Origin: CAIXZV01 sp963697365 | GTDB lineage: Bacteria > Chloroflexota > Limnocylindria > Limnocylindrales > CSP1-4 | Assembly: GCA_963697365.1 (NCBI GenBank) | Contig: CAVONT010000011.1 | Span: 91,284 to 155,283 of the forward strand | DNA length: 64,000 bases | Direction: 5' to 3' | Shown here: piece by piece, positions 26,967-37,026 of the stretch | Numbering within the stretch: position 1 is the stretch's first letter | Layout: each line of letters opens with the position of its first letter | Translations under genes and position numbers: made by a program | Notes under the pieces: model-generated | What the model saw: the letters and a program-made list of their open reading frames with translations, nothing else | Told to the model about the DNA's origin: nothing | Databases searched by the model: none

Positions 26967-27157
26967 CCCCTGTCTCCGACCGGCGCATCAGCCGGCCGGC
27001 GCCGGCCCCGAGAGCAGCAGCCACACGAGCGTCGGCAATGCGACCACGATGACCCGCGCCCTGATCTGCTGGCGTGAGGTGCCAATCGCGGTGCGCCTCT
27101 CTGACCCTAGCGGAACCACGGGCCCCCGGGAGCGTCGGCCGATGTCACGCCACTCCC

Positions 27158-28318
27158 CTATCCGACGTGCGCCAGGCCCAGCGCGAAGTCCTCGACGAGA
27201 TCGTCCACGTCCTCGCATCCGACGCTCACCCGGATGATCCCGCCATCCTTGGGGCGGGGGTAGACGAGCGTGAACACGTCGCCCAGGCTCACGCCGATGT
27301 CGCACAGGCGCAGGTGGTCGGTGAACGCGGCCATGCCCTCGACGCCGCCGTTCGGCTTGAAGGTCAGCATCGCGCCGAACCGGCTGCCCAGCAGGCTGGT
27401 GGCCAGCCCGTGGTCCGGGTGCGACTCGAGCCCGGGATAGCGGACCCACTCGACCTTGTCGCTCGCCTCGAGATACCGGGCGAGGCCCAGGGCATTCTCC
27501 GAGCCCTTCGTGGAACGGAGTGGCAGCGTCCGCACGCCGCGCAGGACGAGGAAGCTGTTGAAGGGACTCGCCGCCTGGCCGAACGTGTCGGTCTGCTTGC
27601 GGATGGGATCGATGAGCGCCTTGGGTCCGGAGACCACGCCGCTGACCGCGTCGCCGTGGCCGGAGAGGTACTTCGTGGCGGCGTGGAGGACGAGGTCGGC
27701 GCCGTGCTCGAGGGGACGCAGCAGCGCGGGTCCCAGGAACGTGTTGTCCGCGACCAGCAGTGCGCCGTGGCGGTGGGCGATCTCCGCGACTGCCGTGATG
27801 TCGGGCATGCGCAGGCGCGGGTTCGTCGAGGTCTCGAGGAAGACCATCCTCGTGTCCGGGCGGATGGCGGCCTCGACGGCGGCGAGGTCGCACATGTCGA
27901 CCGTGGTCACGTCGATCTGGCGGCGCGGGAGGTCCTCCTCCCAGAGCACCTTGGTGATGGCGAAGACCTCGTCGCCGATGAGGAGGTGATCGCCGGCCTC
28001 GAGGTGCGCGAAGAGCGTGGCCGCGACGCTGGCCATGCCGGATGCGGCGACGACACAGTCCTCGGCGCCTTCGAGGCTCGCGACCTTCTCCTCGAGCGCC
28101 CGGTTCGTCGGGTTCGAGGTGCGCGAGTAGAAGTACTGGCCCGGCTCCCATGCGAGGGCGCGATCGACGGCCTCCTCCTTTTCCGCGGCCGAGTCGAAGG
28201 CGAACGTGGCCGTGGCGTAGATCGGCGTGTTGTGCGCGTGCGTCGTGGGGTCGGGGCGCTCGCCCGCGTGGATCGCGCGCGTCGCGAAACCCTGTCCGTC
28301 CGTCCGTTCGCGCGTCAT
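27158..28318 (-). CDS. trans-sulfuration PLP enzyme (cystathionine gamma-synthase/lyase family)
   Basis: 386 residues, PLP-dependent, sulfur amino-acid metabolism. The N-terminal FATRAIHAGERPDPTTHAHN and the YSRTSNPTNRALEEKVASLE block are diagnostic. SGMASVAATLFAHLEAGDH binds the cofactor phosphate, VADNTFLGP carries the conserved Asp, and K216 in HAATKYLSGHGDAVSG is the Schiff-base lysine. The C-terminal Arg site is IIRVSVGCEDVDDLVEDF. Whether it is synthase, lyase or methionine gamma-lyase cannot be decided from sequence alone. ATG 28318 has an AAGGAGG ribosome binding site. Upstream is a cluster of palindromic repeats. Confidence 0.88.
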   Translation of the reverse strand: MTRERTDGQGFATRAIHAGERPDPTTHAHNTPIYATATFAFDSAAEKEEAVDRALAWEPGQYFYSRTSNPTNRALEEKVASLEGAEDCVVAASGMASVAATLFAHLEAGDHLLIGDEVFAITKVLWEEDLPRRQIDVTTVDMCDLAAVEAAIRPDTRMVFLETSTNPRLRMPDITAVAEIAHRHGALLVADNTFLGPALLRPLEHGADLVLHAATKYLSGHGDAVSGVVSGPKALIDPIRKQTDTFGQAASPFNSFLVLRGVRTLPLRSTKGSENALGLARYLEASDKVEWVRYPGLESHPDHGLATSLLGSRFGAMLTFKPNGGVEGMAAFTDHLRLCDIGVSLGDVFTLVYPRPKDGGIIRVSVGCEDVDDLVEDFALGLAHVG

Positions 28319-28685
28319 GCGGGTCGTGCCTCCTTCTCGTGCCTGGGGTGGCCGTGAGTCTATCCGGCACCCGCGGCACGGGTGCAGCGCCCCTCGGCGT
28401 GTCGACTCGCGCGCAGTCCTGCGCAGCGCGGCCTGCGGTCCTGAGCGCGCGGCGTTTCTACGGCGCGGGACTGCCAGTCCCGTTTCGGGCCGCCTTCGCG
28501 CGGGAACCGCCTCCGGCACCGTCCTCCACCCGGGAATCGGGACTGCCAGTCCCGCCTGGGCGCACCCACGGTGAACGGGCGTCCTGTTCCTGGGACGAAT
28601 GCCCGGAAAGCGGGACTCCCAGTCCCGGCCCGACGGAAGACCGGCAACGACCGACGAGACCGCGACGACCGACGTGACGCCGCGT
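28319..28685. other. intergenic region with palindromic repeats
   Basis: 367 bases between the PLP enzyme start and the end of the XRE gene. It contains three GGGACTGCCAGTCCC-type palindromes (described separately) and additional short inverted repeats such as GGGCGTCC...GGACGAATGCCC. No gene is seen; apparent frames here repeat the peptide RDWQSR, which is a shadow of the palindrome. Confidence 0.6.
28467..28626. repeat. three palindromes GGGACTGCCAGTCCC at ~72-bp spacing
   Basis: Copies at 28467-28481 and 28539-28553 are identical (GGGACTGCCAGTCCC); the copy at 28612-28626 has one change (GGGACTCCCAGTCCC). Start-to-start spacings are 72 and 73 bases. The spacers are not obviously related. 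Each copy could fold into a short hairpin. It looks like a REP-type intergenic repeat cluster. Confidence 0.7.
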
Positions 28686-29450
28686 TCAGCGACCAAGCCG
28701 GACGCCTCGTGGCGGCCGGTCGAGAAGCTCGGCCTGCCCGCCATCCAGGCGCATCCAGACGATTGCCGGTCCGGGCCAGGGCATATCCCCCACGAGCGAT
28801 GCCACGGCATCGGCGCAGCGTGCCGGGTACGCCGCCCGAAACGTCAACTCGTACGTCGCGGCGAGGTCGCGCAGGGCCCGTGTCGAACGCAGCACGAGCA
28901 TCCTCGACGTCGTGAGCTGGCGCGTCCCGCCGTTCCGCGCGAAACGCCACAGCTCGGACGACGGGAGCGCCTCCTGCTTCTCGCGGTGCCACCGGATCTG
29001 CTGCTCCAGGCGGCGCAGCTGGCCCTGGAACTCCGCGGCCACCAGCGTGTCGGCAGGTTCGTCATCGAGCACGAGGTCGATCACCCCGCGAGACGGCGTC
29101 GAGACCCGGACCTCGAGGGTCGGAACCCATCGCCGATGGACGACACGCAGGAGCGCCTCCTCCATGGGTGCCTGCGTCCGGTCGTGGATCGCCGGCCCGG
29201 TCAGCGCGTTGAACGAGATGCCGATCTCCGCGCCGAGGACCGCAGCCACCGTGCTCAGCACCTCGACAGACACGCCACTTGTCGCCTGCTCGATCCGGTG
29301 GATGTACGTCCGGTCGATCCCCGCGGCGGCGGCGACGGCCGCACGGGACAATCCGGCGTCCTCGCGGGCCCGCCGGATCGATGTGCCGACCGAGCGCCGC
29401 ACCTCCACCGCGCGCCACCGAGCCTCCCGTTGCAGCTTCGTCTCGCCCAT
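28686..29450 (-). CDS. XRE-family HTH protein with nuclease-like C-terminal region
   Basis: 254 residues. The N-terminal XRE helix-turn-helix is clear (SIRRAREDAGLSRAAVAAAA, GIDRTYIHRIEQATSGVSVE, residues about 24-75). The C-terminal part has GVIDLVLDDEPADTLVAAEFQG near residues 125-150 followed by a basic helix LRRLEQQIRWHREKQEAL and a beta/alpha tail. The D...ExQ spacing hints at a PD-(D/E)XK-like fold, but the catalytic Lys is not evident; this is speculation. ATG 29450 is divergent from the unknown gene at 29546, which could be its target. Confidence 0.7.
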   Translation of the reverse strand: MGETKLQREARWRAVEVRRSVGTSIRRAREDAGLSRAAVAAAAGIDRTYIHRIEQATSGVSVEVLSTVAAVLGAEIGISFNALTGPAIHDRTQAPMEEALLRVVHRRWVPTLEVRVSTPSRGVIDLVLDDEPADTLVAAEFQGQLRRLEQQIRWHREKQEALPSSELWRFARNGGTRQLTTSRMLVLRSTRALRDLAATYELTFRAAYPARCADAVASLVGDMPWPGPAIVWMRLDGGQAELLDRPPRGVRLGR

Positions 29451-29545
29451 GGTCGCCCTCCAGCAGGGTCGCGTGGCGGACGCGCCGCGAGGAAGTGTGC
29501 AACGCGCCACTCACCCGGGACTTGGGCGCCGTACCCTTCGCATCC

Positions 29546-30298
29546 ATGGACGACAACGCGTGGTGGACGAACCTCCCGGCGGCGGCCGCCGCGGGCCTCG
29601 AGGCGACCTGGATCCCGGCTGGGCTCCCCGGCTTCGCGGGCGACGCCAAGCACCGCCGCGGAGCCATCCTCGACGAGCGCTTCGGCGCTGACGGGTGGCG
29701 CGAGGCACACATCGTGCGCGGGAGGATCGTGGGCTTCGACGAGGCGATCAACGAGTACGAGCAGGCCTACCGCGTCTTCCTGCGCGACCGGCCCGAGCTC
29801 GTGCGCTTCCTCGTCGAAGCGTGTGGCAACGTGTACGACGACCGCGTCGAGAACGTCCACGACACCGCCTACGTCCAGCCGCACACCGTCCAGAACCACT
29901 ACCAGGACATCAGCGTCCGGCGGGTGATCGCGGAGCTCGTGGACGATCCCGCCTGGCCGTGGGTGACGGGGACCGAGCCGGGCGACGCCGACCTCCATGA
30001 TGCCCATACGGGCATCACCCACCGGGTGCCGCGAGCCCGCGGCTTCCGCGGCAGGCTCCTGCTGCAGATCCGCGAACCGGGCTCGCCCGGCTACCTGCTC
30101 AACCCCGCCGTCGTGCCGGTCCACGACCCGGCCCTGATCACCACCATCCCCGACCGCACCGAGTGGTACCACCGCGAGGGCTGCGGCCACCTCTCGGTCG
30201 AGGCGTTCTGGCAGACCTCGAAGATCATCGAGGTCCGCTACGACCGGTTCCTGGCCCTGGGCCCGGACGAGGCGTCCAGCCCCCTGGCCGGCCTCTAG
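29546..30298 (+). CDS. hypothetical soluble protein
   Basis: 250 residues, start ATG 29546 (MDDNAWWTNLPAAAAAGLEA). I do not recognise the family. It is acidic, has no signal peptide or membrane helix, and contains conserved-looking blocks FLVEACGNVYDDRVENVHDT, VQPHTVQNHYQDISVRRVIA and HREGCGHLSVEAFWQTSKII. The next gene, a PfkB-type kinase, begins 13 bases downstream, so the two are probably co-transcribed and may act in one carbohydrate or nucleoside pathway. Divergent from the XRE regulator. Confidence 0.65.
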   Translation: MDDNAWWTNLPAAAAAGLEATWIPAGLPGFAGDAKHRRGAILDERFGADGWREAHIVRGRIVGFDEAINEYEQAYRVFLRDRPELVRFLVEACGNVYDDRVENVHDTAYVQPHTVQNHYQDISVRRVIAELVDDPAWPWVTGTEPGDADLHDAHTGITHRVPRARGFRGRLLLQIREPGSPGYLLNPAVVPVHDPALITTIPDRTEWYHREGCGHLSVEAFWQTSKIIEVRYDRFLALGPDEASSPLAGL

Positions 30299-30310
30299 GT
30301 CCAGGCCCAT

Positions 30311-31257
30311 ATGGAGACGCGCACAGCCGCGGACACGGATCGCCGCCTGCTCCTCGGCCCCGCGAGCCTCGACATCTACGTCGGGCGCGACCTTGTCCTG
30401 CCTGGCGGCGGCGCCCTCAACATGGCGTGGCACCTTGGCTGCGCCGGACGACCGTGGCGGCTGCTCACCCGCGTCGGCGACGACCGGCCCAAGGTGTTCG
30501 CGGCCTTCCTTGCCCGGCACCGCCTGCCGGTCACGCCGGACCTGGTGGGCCCGGGCACCTCGGCCTCCATCGACATCGTCATCCAGCCCGACCTCCAGCC
30601 CTACATGGACAACTTCGTCGAAGGCGTCTGGGCCGCCTACCGCAGCACGCCCGGCGAGGAGGCGATGATCGAGGCCGCCGGCCGCCTCCACGTCGTCCTG
30701 GTGGAGGGCGCCGTCCGCGAGCTGGACCGCCTGCACCAGGAGGACCGCCTCGGACACCTCGAGGTGAGCGCGGACTTCCTCGGCTTCCGCCACTACACCG
30801 TGGAGCGGTTCGCGGCGACCATGCGAGCGGTGGATGTCGGGTTCGTCGGCTGGCCAGGCAGCACCGGAGGACACCACCGTCCGGGGCATCGTCGACGTGG
30901 CGCGCACGCTCGGCAGGCTGGTCATCGTGACGTTCGGCTCGCAGGGCGTCCTGGCGGCCGACGGCCGGCCCGGCGGCGTGGACCGGTTCATCCCCGTCGA
31001 CGCCGTTCCGGTGGCGGGCACGACGGTGGGCTGTGGCGACGCGTTCGTCGCGGCCTTCCTCGATGCCTGGGGCATGACCGGTGGCGACCTCCTGGCAGCG
31101 GTCGCCAGCGGGCAAGGCCGCGGGCGCCGAGGCGACGCGCTGGCGCCGGCCGCTCCCGGACGACGCATACGGCGAGGAGGCGGCCGCAACGCTCCGCCAG
31201 GCCGACGAGGCGGCGCTGTCCGGCCAGGCCCGGTCCCGGCCTATCAGCCCTCGGTGA
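30311..31257 (+). CDS. PfkB-family carbohydrate kinase, two frame shifts
   Basis: About 315 residues when corrected. The N-terminal half has the PfkB start LLLGPASLDIYVGRDLVLPG, GGALNMAWHLGCAG and GDDRPKVFAAFLARH. Near 30865 the frame moves to TVRGIVDVARTLGRLVIVTF. The C-terminal signature GTTVGCGDAFVAAFLDAW supplies the anion hole and catalytic Asp. Near 31110 it moves again to KAAGAEATRWRRPLPDDAYG and ends SRPISPR. The substrate is unknown. Its 3' end overlaps the convergent LysE gene by 14 bases. Confidence 0.8.
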
Positions 31258-31882
31258 GCGCCTCGACCGCCACGCCCACGCCCAGGAGCACCAGTACGGA
31301 CCCGGTGAGTCCCTCGAGCAGCTGACGGCCGCGGCCGCGCAGGATGCGGTCCCCGAACCGTGCGAGCAGCCAGCCATACAGCGTCAGCCACACGATGTTC
31401 TCGGCCGCGTGGATGCCCGCGAGCGCCACCGATGCGAGGAGGGGCGGCGCGCCGGGCGGGATGAACTGCGGCAGGAGCGTCGCGTAGAACACGCCGATCT
31501 TGGGATTGAGCAGGTTCGTGAACAGCCCGGTCCGGAAGGCCGCCCAGCGGGTCATCGGCTCGCGCTCTGGCGCCGGGGACGCCGCGCGCGGGTCGCCCGC
31601 GAGGGCTGCCCGGAACGCCGTCACGCCGAGGTAGACCAGGTAGACGGCGCCCGCCAGGCGCAGCGCGAGGAACAGCTCCGCGGATGCCGCCATCAGCGCT
31701 GCGATCCCAAGCGAGGAGGCCGCGCCCCACGCGAGCAGGCCTGCGCACGTGCCCAGTGCCGTCGGCACGACCACCGCCTGGCCGCCGCGCAGCACATTGC
31801 GCAGCATGACGGCCATGTCCGGCCCCGGCGAGAGCGTGAGGAGCGCGGCGACGCCCGCGAACGCGATGAAGGCGGGATCCAC
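31244..31882 (-). CDS. LysE/RhtB-family amino-acid exporter
   Basis: 212 residues with about six membrane helices. The family start IAFAGVAALLTLSPGPDMAV is present with the SPGP motif, followed by GTCAGLLAWGAASSLGIAAL, LRLAGAVYLVYLGVTAFRAA and FRTGLFTNLLNPKIGVFYAT. Members export amino acids or homoserine lactones; the substrate here cannot be named. It is 3 bases downstream of a small membrane protein gene on the same strand. Confidence 0.88.
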   Translation of the reverse strand: MDPAFIAFAGVAALLTLSPGPDMAVMLRNVLRGGQAVVVPTALGTCAGLLAWGAASSLGIAALMAASAELFLALRLAGAVYLVYLGVTAFRAALAGDPRAASPAPEREPMTRWAAFRTGLFTNLLNPKIGVFYATLLPQFIPPGAPPLLASVALAGIHAAENIVWLTLYGWLLARFGDRILRGRGRQLLEGLTGSVLVLLGVGVAVEALTEG

Positions 31883-31885
31883 CGC

Positions 31886-32158
31886 CTACCCGATCACGAA
31901 GCCCGCTGCCACCGCGACGAAGCCCGCGACCACCACCAGGCCCGCCATCTGCACCTGGCGCTTGAGCACGTCCATCGCCACCGAGGCACCCGTCTTCCCG
32001 TCCGGCCGCGAGCCCCCGCGCCACGCCTCGTAACGCGCGATGTTCGCGTCCTCCTCCTTGAGCACTTGCAGGCGCCGGTACGGGCCGCGTGCCCGCTGGA
32101 CGCCGACGACGATCAGCACGATGCCGAGGACGATCAACGCGAGGCTGGCGATGCCCAT
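31886..32158 (-). CDS. small two-helix membrane protein
   Basis: 90 residues, family not recognised. Helix 1 is SLALIVLGIVLIVVGVQRAR at the very N-terminus and helix 2 is MAGLVVVAGFVAVAAGFVIG at the C-terminus. Between them lies a polar cytoplasmic or external stretch (LKEEDANIARYEAWRGGSRP). The gene lies 3 bases after the gatB stop and 3 bases before lysE, all on the minus strand, so it is probably carried on the gatB transcript. Confidence 0.6.
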   Translation of the reverse strand: MGIASLALIVLGIVLIVVGVQRARGPYRRLQVLKEEDANIARYEAWRGGSRPDGKTGASVAMDVLKRQVQMAGLVVVAGFVAVAAGFVIG

Positions 32159-32161
32159 GGT

Positions 32162-33658
<1,497 letters not shown>

Positions 33659-34295
33659 CCCGTCACCTCCAGACACCCGCCCGCGTACATCGCCGGTGAG
33701 TTTCGCATACGACGGGCGGTGCCGGCCCGCGATCGGCACCGTCAAGAGCGGTCGTCATCGACGTACGCATTCCAACGTCTGTGCTGGCTCGGCCGCCTCC
33801 GTCCCAAGCACCCGACTCCGGCCCGAATGCGCGGCCAGCGTGCGTACGGGCGGGTGCCCTGCGATTCCTGCACGCCCACCGTGCAGGAACGCGCCTCTGA
33901 GAGCCCCGGACCCCAGTTCATGGGCGCCCAGCGCGCAGGAACGGCATCGCGCCCGACGGTTCGCACGCCCAGCGCGCATCAGGAGGGCGGGGAGGGGAAC
34001 CCGAACACAGGGGTGGGATGCCTCTCTCGCCGACCGGGGCTACCGCGGCCTCGGCACCGATGACGGCCAAGAAGGGCATCAGGCTCGACATCAAGGCCCC
34101 GCCGAAGAGAACGACTGGCTTGACCCCCATCGCAACGCTCTATCGGGTCGAACAGGCCTTCGCGCGCCTCGGATGCTGGCGGCGGCCGTCCCGGTGTGAC
34201 GAGGGCACGCCCGACAGTGGCCCACGCCTGGCTCGAAGTGGCCGCACTCGGCTACCTGTTCGCGAGGCAGCGGGCGGACCCGCCGCGACTCGCCG
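33659..34295. other. intergenic region, hairpin and short repeats, no clear gene
   Basis: 637 bases. A strong stem-loop (TTCCTGCAC / GTGCAGGAA, 7-base loop) lies at 33865-33889. Downstream the motif CGCCCAGCGCGCA recurs (near 33925 and 33967), related to CGCCCACCGTGCA at 33873. A small minus-strand frame (33918-34130) begins with a hydrophobic leader (VLFGGALMSSLMPFLAVIGA), but without a ribosome binding site or family match I do not call it. Confidence 0.45.
33865..33889. other. stem-loop (9-bp perfect arms)
   Basis: TTCCTGCAC-GCCCACC-GTGCAGGAA. The arms are perfect and the loop is 7 bases. It lies about 210 bases upstream of gatB. No T-run follows on either strand, so a terminator is not supported. 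A protein-binding site or an RNA structure is possible. Confidence 0.5.
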
Positions 34296-34691
34296 TCACG
34301 GCGTGGGCGGACAGGTAATGGAGGGGCCAAGGGCGACGGTGTCGCCCAGCCCGGGCGGGTCGCTGTCCAGCTGGAGGAAGTAGCGTGGCAGCTCAGTCAC
34401 CTGTTCTACCAGGACCACTTCGCCGCTGCTGGCCATGCGGACCTCCAGCGTCCAGGGGAGGCCGGGCAGGCGGCCGTCGCCGGGCATCAAAGAGAAGGTG
34501 GCTCCGCAGGGGACCTCGATGGGTGTCGAGCCCACGACGAGCACGAGATCAGGACCGCCTCGGTTCTCAACGTGGAGCACCTCGTCCGGGTCGCGCGAGG
34601 CCAGCGGAGGCACGAGCACGCTGCACCCGACGACGAGCAGGGCCGCGAGGAGCGCGAACGGTACGAGGACCCAGATACTGGGTCCCTCCAG
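34296..34691 (-). CDS. small probable lipoprotein, start uncertain
   Basis: About 130 residues. The frame shows a signal-anchor with lipobox (VLVPFALLAALLVVGCSVLV) followed by LASRDPDEVLHVENRGGPDL, a beta-rich domain and the C-terminus LGDTVALGPSITCPPTP. No ATG, GTG or TTG exists in frame upstream of the lipobox. Either translation starts at a CTG near 34691, or a base is wrong and the ATG at 34744 (MNVAALDFVGRGASVEPDW) in a neighbouring frame is the start. GTG 34619 would remove the lipobox. Family not recognised. Confidence 0.45.
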   Translation of the reverse strand: MEGPSIWVLVPFALLAALLVVGCSVLVPPLASRDPDEVLHVENRGGPDLVLVVGSTPIEVPCGATFSLMPGDGRLPGLPWTLEVRMASSGEVVLVEQVTELPRYFLQLDSDPPGLGDTVALGPSITCPPTP

Positions 34692-34754
34692 TCGGGCTCG
34701 ACGCTGGCACCTCGCCCAACGAAGTCAAGGGCCGCAACATTCATGCACCTGGTC

Positions 34755-35156
34755 TCAGTCCTCGGCGGGCGGGAGCTGGGCCAGCGCCTGCTGGATCGCC
34801 TCGTGGAGGCGGGCACCGGTCGGCTGGCCGTACAGCGGCACCACCCCGTGGGGCGGGTCGTCCTCCATGTTCGACAGCCCGATGCCCGGGAAGGTGAGCA
34901 CGATCGGCACGGTCGGATGGGCATGGCGCAGGCCGAGGATGAGCTCCTCGGAGCCGTCGAGGTCGCCGCTGGCCCAGGCGTCGTAGACGAGGACGTCCGA
35001 TTCGGCGGCCAGGCGGCATGTTCCTCCCGCGAGGATCGGGCAGGAGTTGGCCGTCGGGCCGCTGCACTGCTCCACCTGGTAGCCGAGCCGCCGCAGCGAC
35101 TCGACCTCCTGGTCGGCGAGATCGATGTCGTGGTGGACGACGAGCGCTCGGGTCAC
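34755..35156 (-). CDS. receiver-like (CheY-fold) hypothetical protein
   Basis: 133 residues. The alternation ALVVHHDIDLADQEVESLRR, ESDVLVYDAWASGDLDGSEE, HPTVPIVLTFPGIGLSNMED resembles the receiver fold, with the Asp of VLVYD where a phospho-acceptor would sit. The first acidic pair is replaced by HHD and the late Lys is not obvious, so it is probably a pseudo-receiver. Three cysteines in CSGPTANSCPILAGGTCRLA are unusual. ATG start at 35156. Function is unknown; it stands just downstream of the aminotransferase gene. Confidence 0.55.
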   Translation of the reverse strand: MTRALVVHHDIDLADQEVESLRRLGYQVEQCSGPTANSCPILAGGTCRLAAESDVLVYDAWASGDLDGSEELILGLRHAHPTVPIVLTFPGIGLSNMEDDPPHGVVPLYGQPTGARLHEAIQQALAQLPPAED

Positions 35157-35242
35157 TGGGCACCTCGATTCGACCCGGGGCCGACGGTCGCCGGTCCGCA
35201 GGATCGCAGGGTGCGCGCGGCCGGTCCAGGGCGGGAAGGGCC

Positions 35243-35296
35243 GGGCGTCACCAATCCACCGGGCGTCACCAGTCCCGCGGGCGTGATCAATCCGGC
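35243..35296. repeat. three 18-bp tandem repeats
   Basis: Units at 35243-35260, 35261-35278 and 35279-35296 follow the pattern GGGCGTCACCAATCCACC with a few substitutions. They lie in the 172-base gap between the aminotransferase stop and the receiver-like gene. No function is evident. Confidence 0.6.
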
Positions 35297-35328
35297 TGGC
35301 GGACCCGCAAGGCCCTCCCGTGCCGGTC

Positions 35329-36532
35329 TCAGTAGCGGTAGCGCTCCACGAAGCTGCCGATCCGGTCCAGCGCCTCTACGAGCTTCTCGTACGCCGTCGC
35401 GTAGCACATCCGCACATGGCCCTCGCCCGACGGTCCGAAGGCGTTGCCGGGCACACAGGCGACGGCCTCCTCCTGGATCAGCCGCTCCACGAACTCCTCG
35501 GAGGTCATCCCCGTGGAGGTGATGTCCGGGAAGGCGTAGAACGCGCCGCGCGGCTCGAACGTCGGCAGCCCCAGGCGGTTCAGGCCATCCACAAGGAGGC
35601 GCCGGCGGTGGTCGTACTCGGCGCGCATGGCCTCGACGTCGGCCTCGCCCTCCGTGAGCGCGACCAGCGCGGCGTCCTGGGCGACGGTCGGGGCCGACAT
35701 GATCCCGTACTGGTGCACCTTGACGATGCCCTCGAGCAGGTGGGACGGAGCGCACAGCCACCCCACGCGCCAGCCGGTCATCGCGTAGGCCTTCGAGAAG
35801 CCGCCCATCAGGATCGTGCGCTCGAACATGCCCGGGCAGGGACGAGAACGCGCGGTGGCGATACGTTCCATAGGCGAGCCGGTCGTAGATCTCGTCGCTG
35901 TAGACGAGCAGGTCGTGGCGCTCTGCGATCCGGGCCAGCTCGTCCTGGACGTCGTCGTCGAGGACGGCACCGGTCGGGTTGGCCGGGTAGCCCAGGAACA
36001 GGGCCTTCGTCCGCGGCGTGATCGCTGCTTCGACGGCGGCCGGATCCAGCGCGAAGTCGTGGTCGAAGGACGTCGCCACGTGGACGACGGTGCCGCCTGC
36101 GAACACGACCGCCGGAACGTAGGCGACGTAGGAGGGCTCGTGGAGGATGACCTCGTCGCCCGGATCGCACGTCGCACGGAGGGCCAGGTCGACGGCCTCC
36201 GAGGCCCCGACGGTGATCAGAATCTCCTTGGCCGGGTCGTAGCGGACGCCGTACAGGCGGTGGAGGTGGTCCGAGAGTGCGCGGCGCAGCTCGACCGTCC
36301 CGTAGTTGGACGTGTAGTGCGTGCGGCCCTCGCGGAGGCTCTCGACGCCCGCCTCGACGATCTGCCGGGGAGTGTCGAAATCCGGCTCTCCCACACCGAG
36401 GCTGATGACGTTGTCCATCGTTGCCGCGATGTCGAAGAAGCGCCGGATGCCCGACGGGGGTACCGCGTTGACGCGCTGGGAGAGGGCACGCTCGGCAAGC
36501 GGGGCACGAGCGGGGAAGGCGTCGTTCGTCAT
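35329..36532 (-). CDS. class I/II aminotransferase (AspC/AlaA-like), one frame shift
   Basis: About 400 residues, PLP-dependent, fold type I. Blocks seen: VISLGVGEPDFDTPRQIVEA, THYTSNYGTVELRRALSDHL, VGASEAVDLALRATCDPGDE, FLGYPANPTGAVLDDD, LLVYSDEIYDRLAYGTYRHR. Near 35835 the frame changes to MFERTILMGGFSKAYAMTGW, which contains the Schiff-base Lys, then RVGWLCAPSHLLEGIVKVHQ and the C-terminal Arg region GEGHVRMCYATAYEKLVEAL. The family includes aspartate, alanine and N-succinyl-diaminopimelate aminotransferases; specificity is undecided. ATG start at 36532. Confidence 0.88.
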
Positions 36533-36650
36533 GGCCGAAGCGTACGCCACGGCGCGCCGGGTCGGACAGCCCGGGGCGCCGCCCGTGGGTCGCGCGGCGG
36601 CGGGCCGGCTGGCAGGTGACAGCCGTGGGCGGGAGCGGCACGATCCGCCC

Positions 36651-37001
36651 ATGCGGCGACGGGCAGCGCTCCTCACGGTTGCGACGACGCTGGCGCTTGG
36701 CGCGTGCGAACCGGTGGTGTCGCTTCTGCCCGCCAGCCAGCTCGACTGCGACGGGGCGGCACCAGAGCTGTGCCAGCAACTGGCGCGCATCGCGATCTCG
36801 GAGATGAACCTCACCGCGACCGGGCCGATCACGCTGGTCGTGCTCAAGCCAGTGGAGTGCGTACGCTGGGCACAATCCAATTTCCTGGGAGACCTGTCGA
36901 GGGCGACCGGTTGCTGGACCGCAGAGGTCACGGGCGAGCAGAGCCGCGGCGGCGGGACGATCGTCCTGTGGCCGGACGGCTCGCTCGAGCCCTTCTGGTA
37001 G
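36651..37001 (+). CDS. small lipoprotein
   Basis: 116 residues from ATG 36651. A signal peptide with lipobox (MRRRAALLTVATTLALGAC, C19) is followed by EPVVSLLPASQLDCDGAAPE and a small domain with four further Cys (DCDG, ELCQQL, VECVRW, ATGCWTAEV), possibly two disulfides outside the membrane. The beta-strand pattern NLTATGPITLVVLKPVECVR is seen. Family not recognised. Divergent from the aminotransferase and convergent with gatA. Confidence 0.65.
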   Translation: MRRRAALLTVATTLALGACEPVVSLLPASQLDCDGAAPELCQQLARIAISEMNLTATGPITLVVLKPVECVRWAQSNFLGDLSRATGCWTAEVTGEQSRGGGTIVLWPDGSLEPFW

Positions 37002-37026
37002 CGCCGTCGGGGACCGTGATGTCGCG

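Noticed and set aside
26988..27105. Short minus-strand single-helix peptide (VIVVALPTLVWLLLSGPA)
   Set aside because: No standard start codon with a ribosome binding site, and it ends inside a GC palindrome downstream of the phosphorylase gene. It may be chance.
28467..28626. CRISPR array made of GGGACTGCCAGTCCC units
   Set aside because: Only three 15-base palindromes with 57-base spacers; the unit is too short and no cas genes are nearby.
33918..34130. Small minus-strand gene with a hydrophobic leader
   Set aside because: No ribosome binding site, no family resemblance, and composition like the surrounding non-coding DNA.
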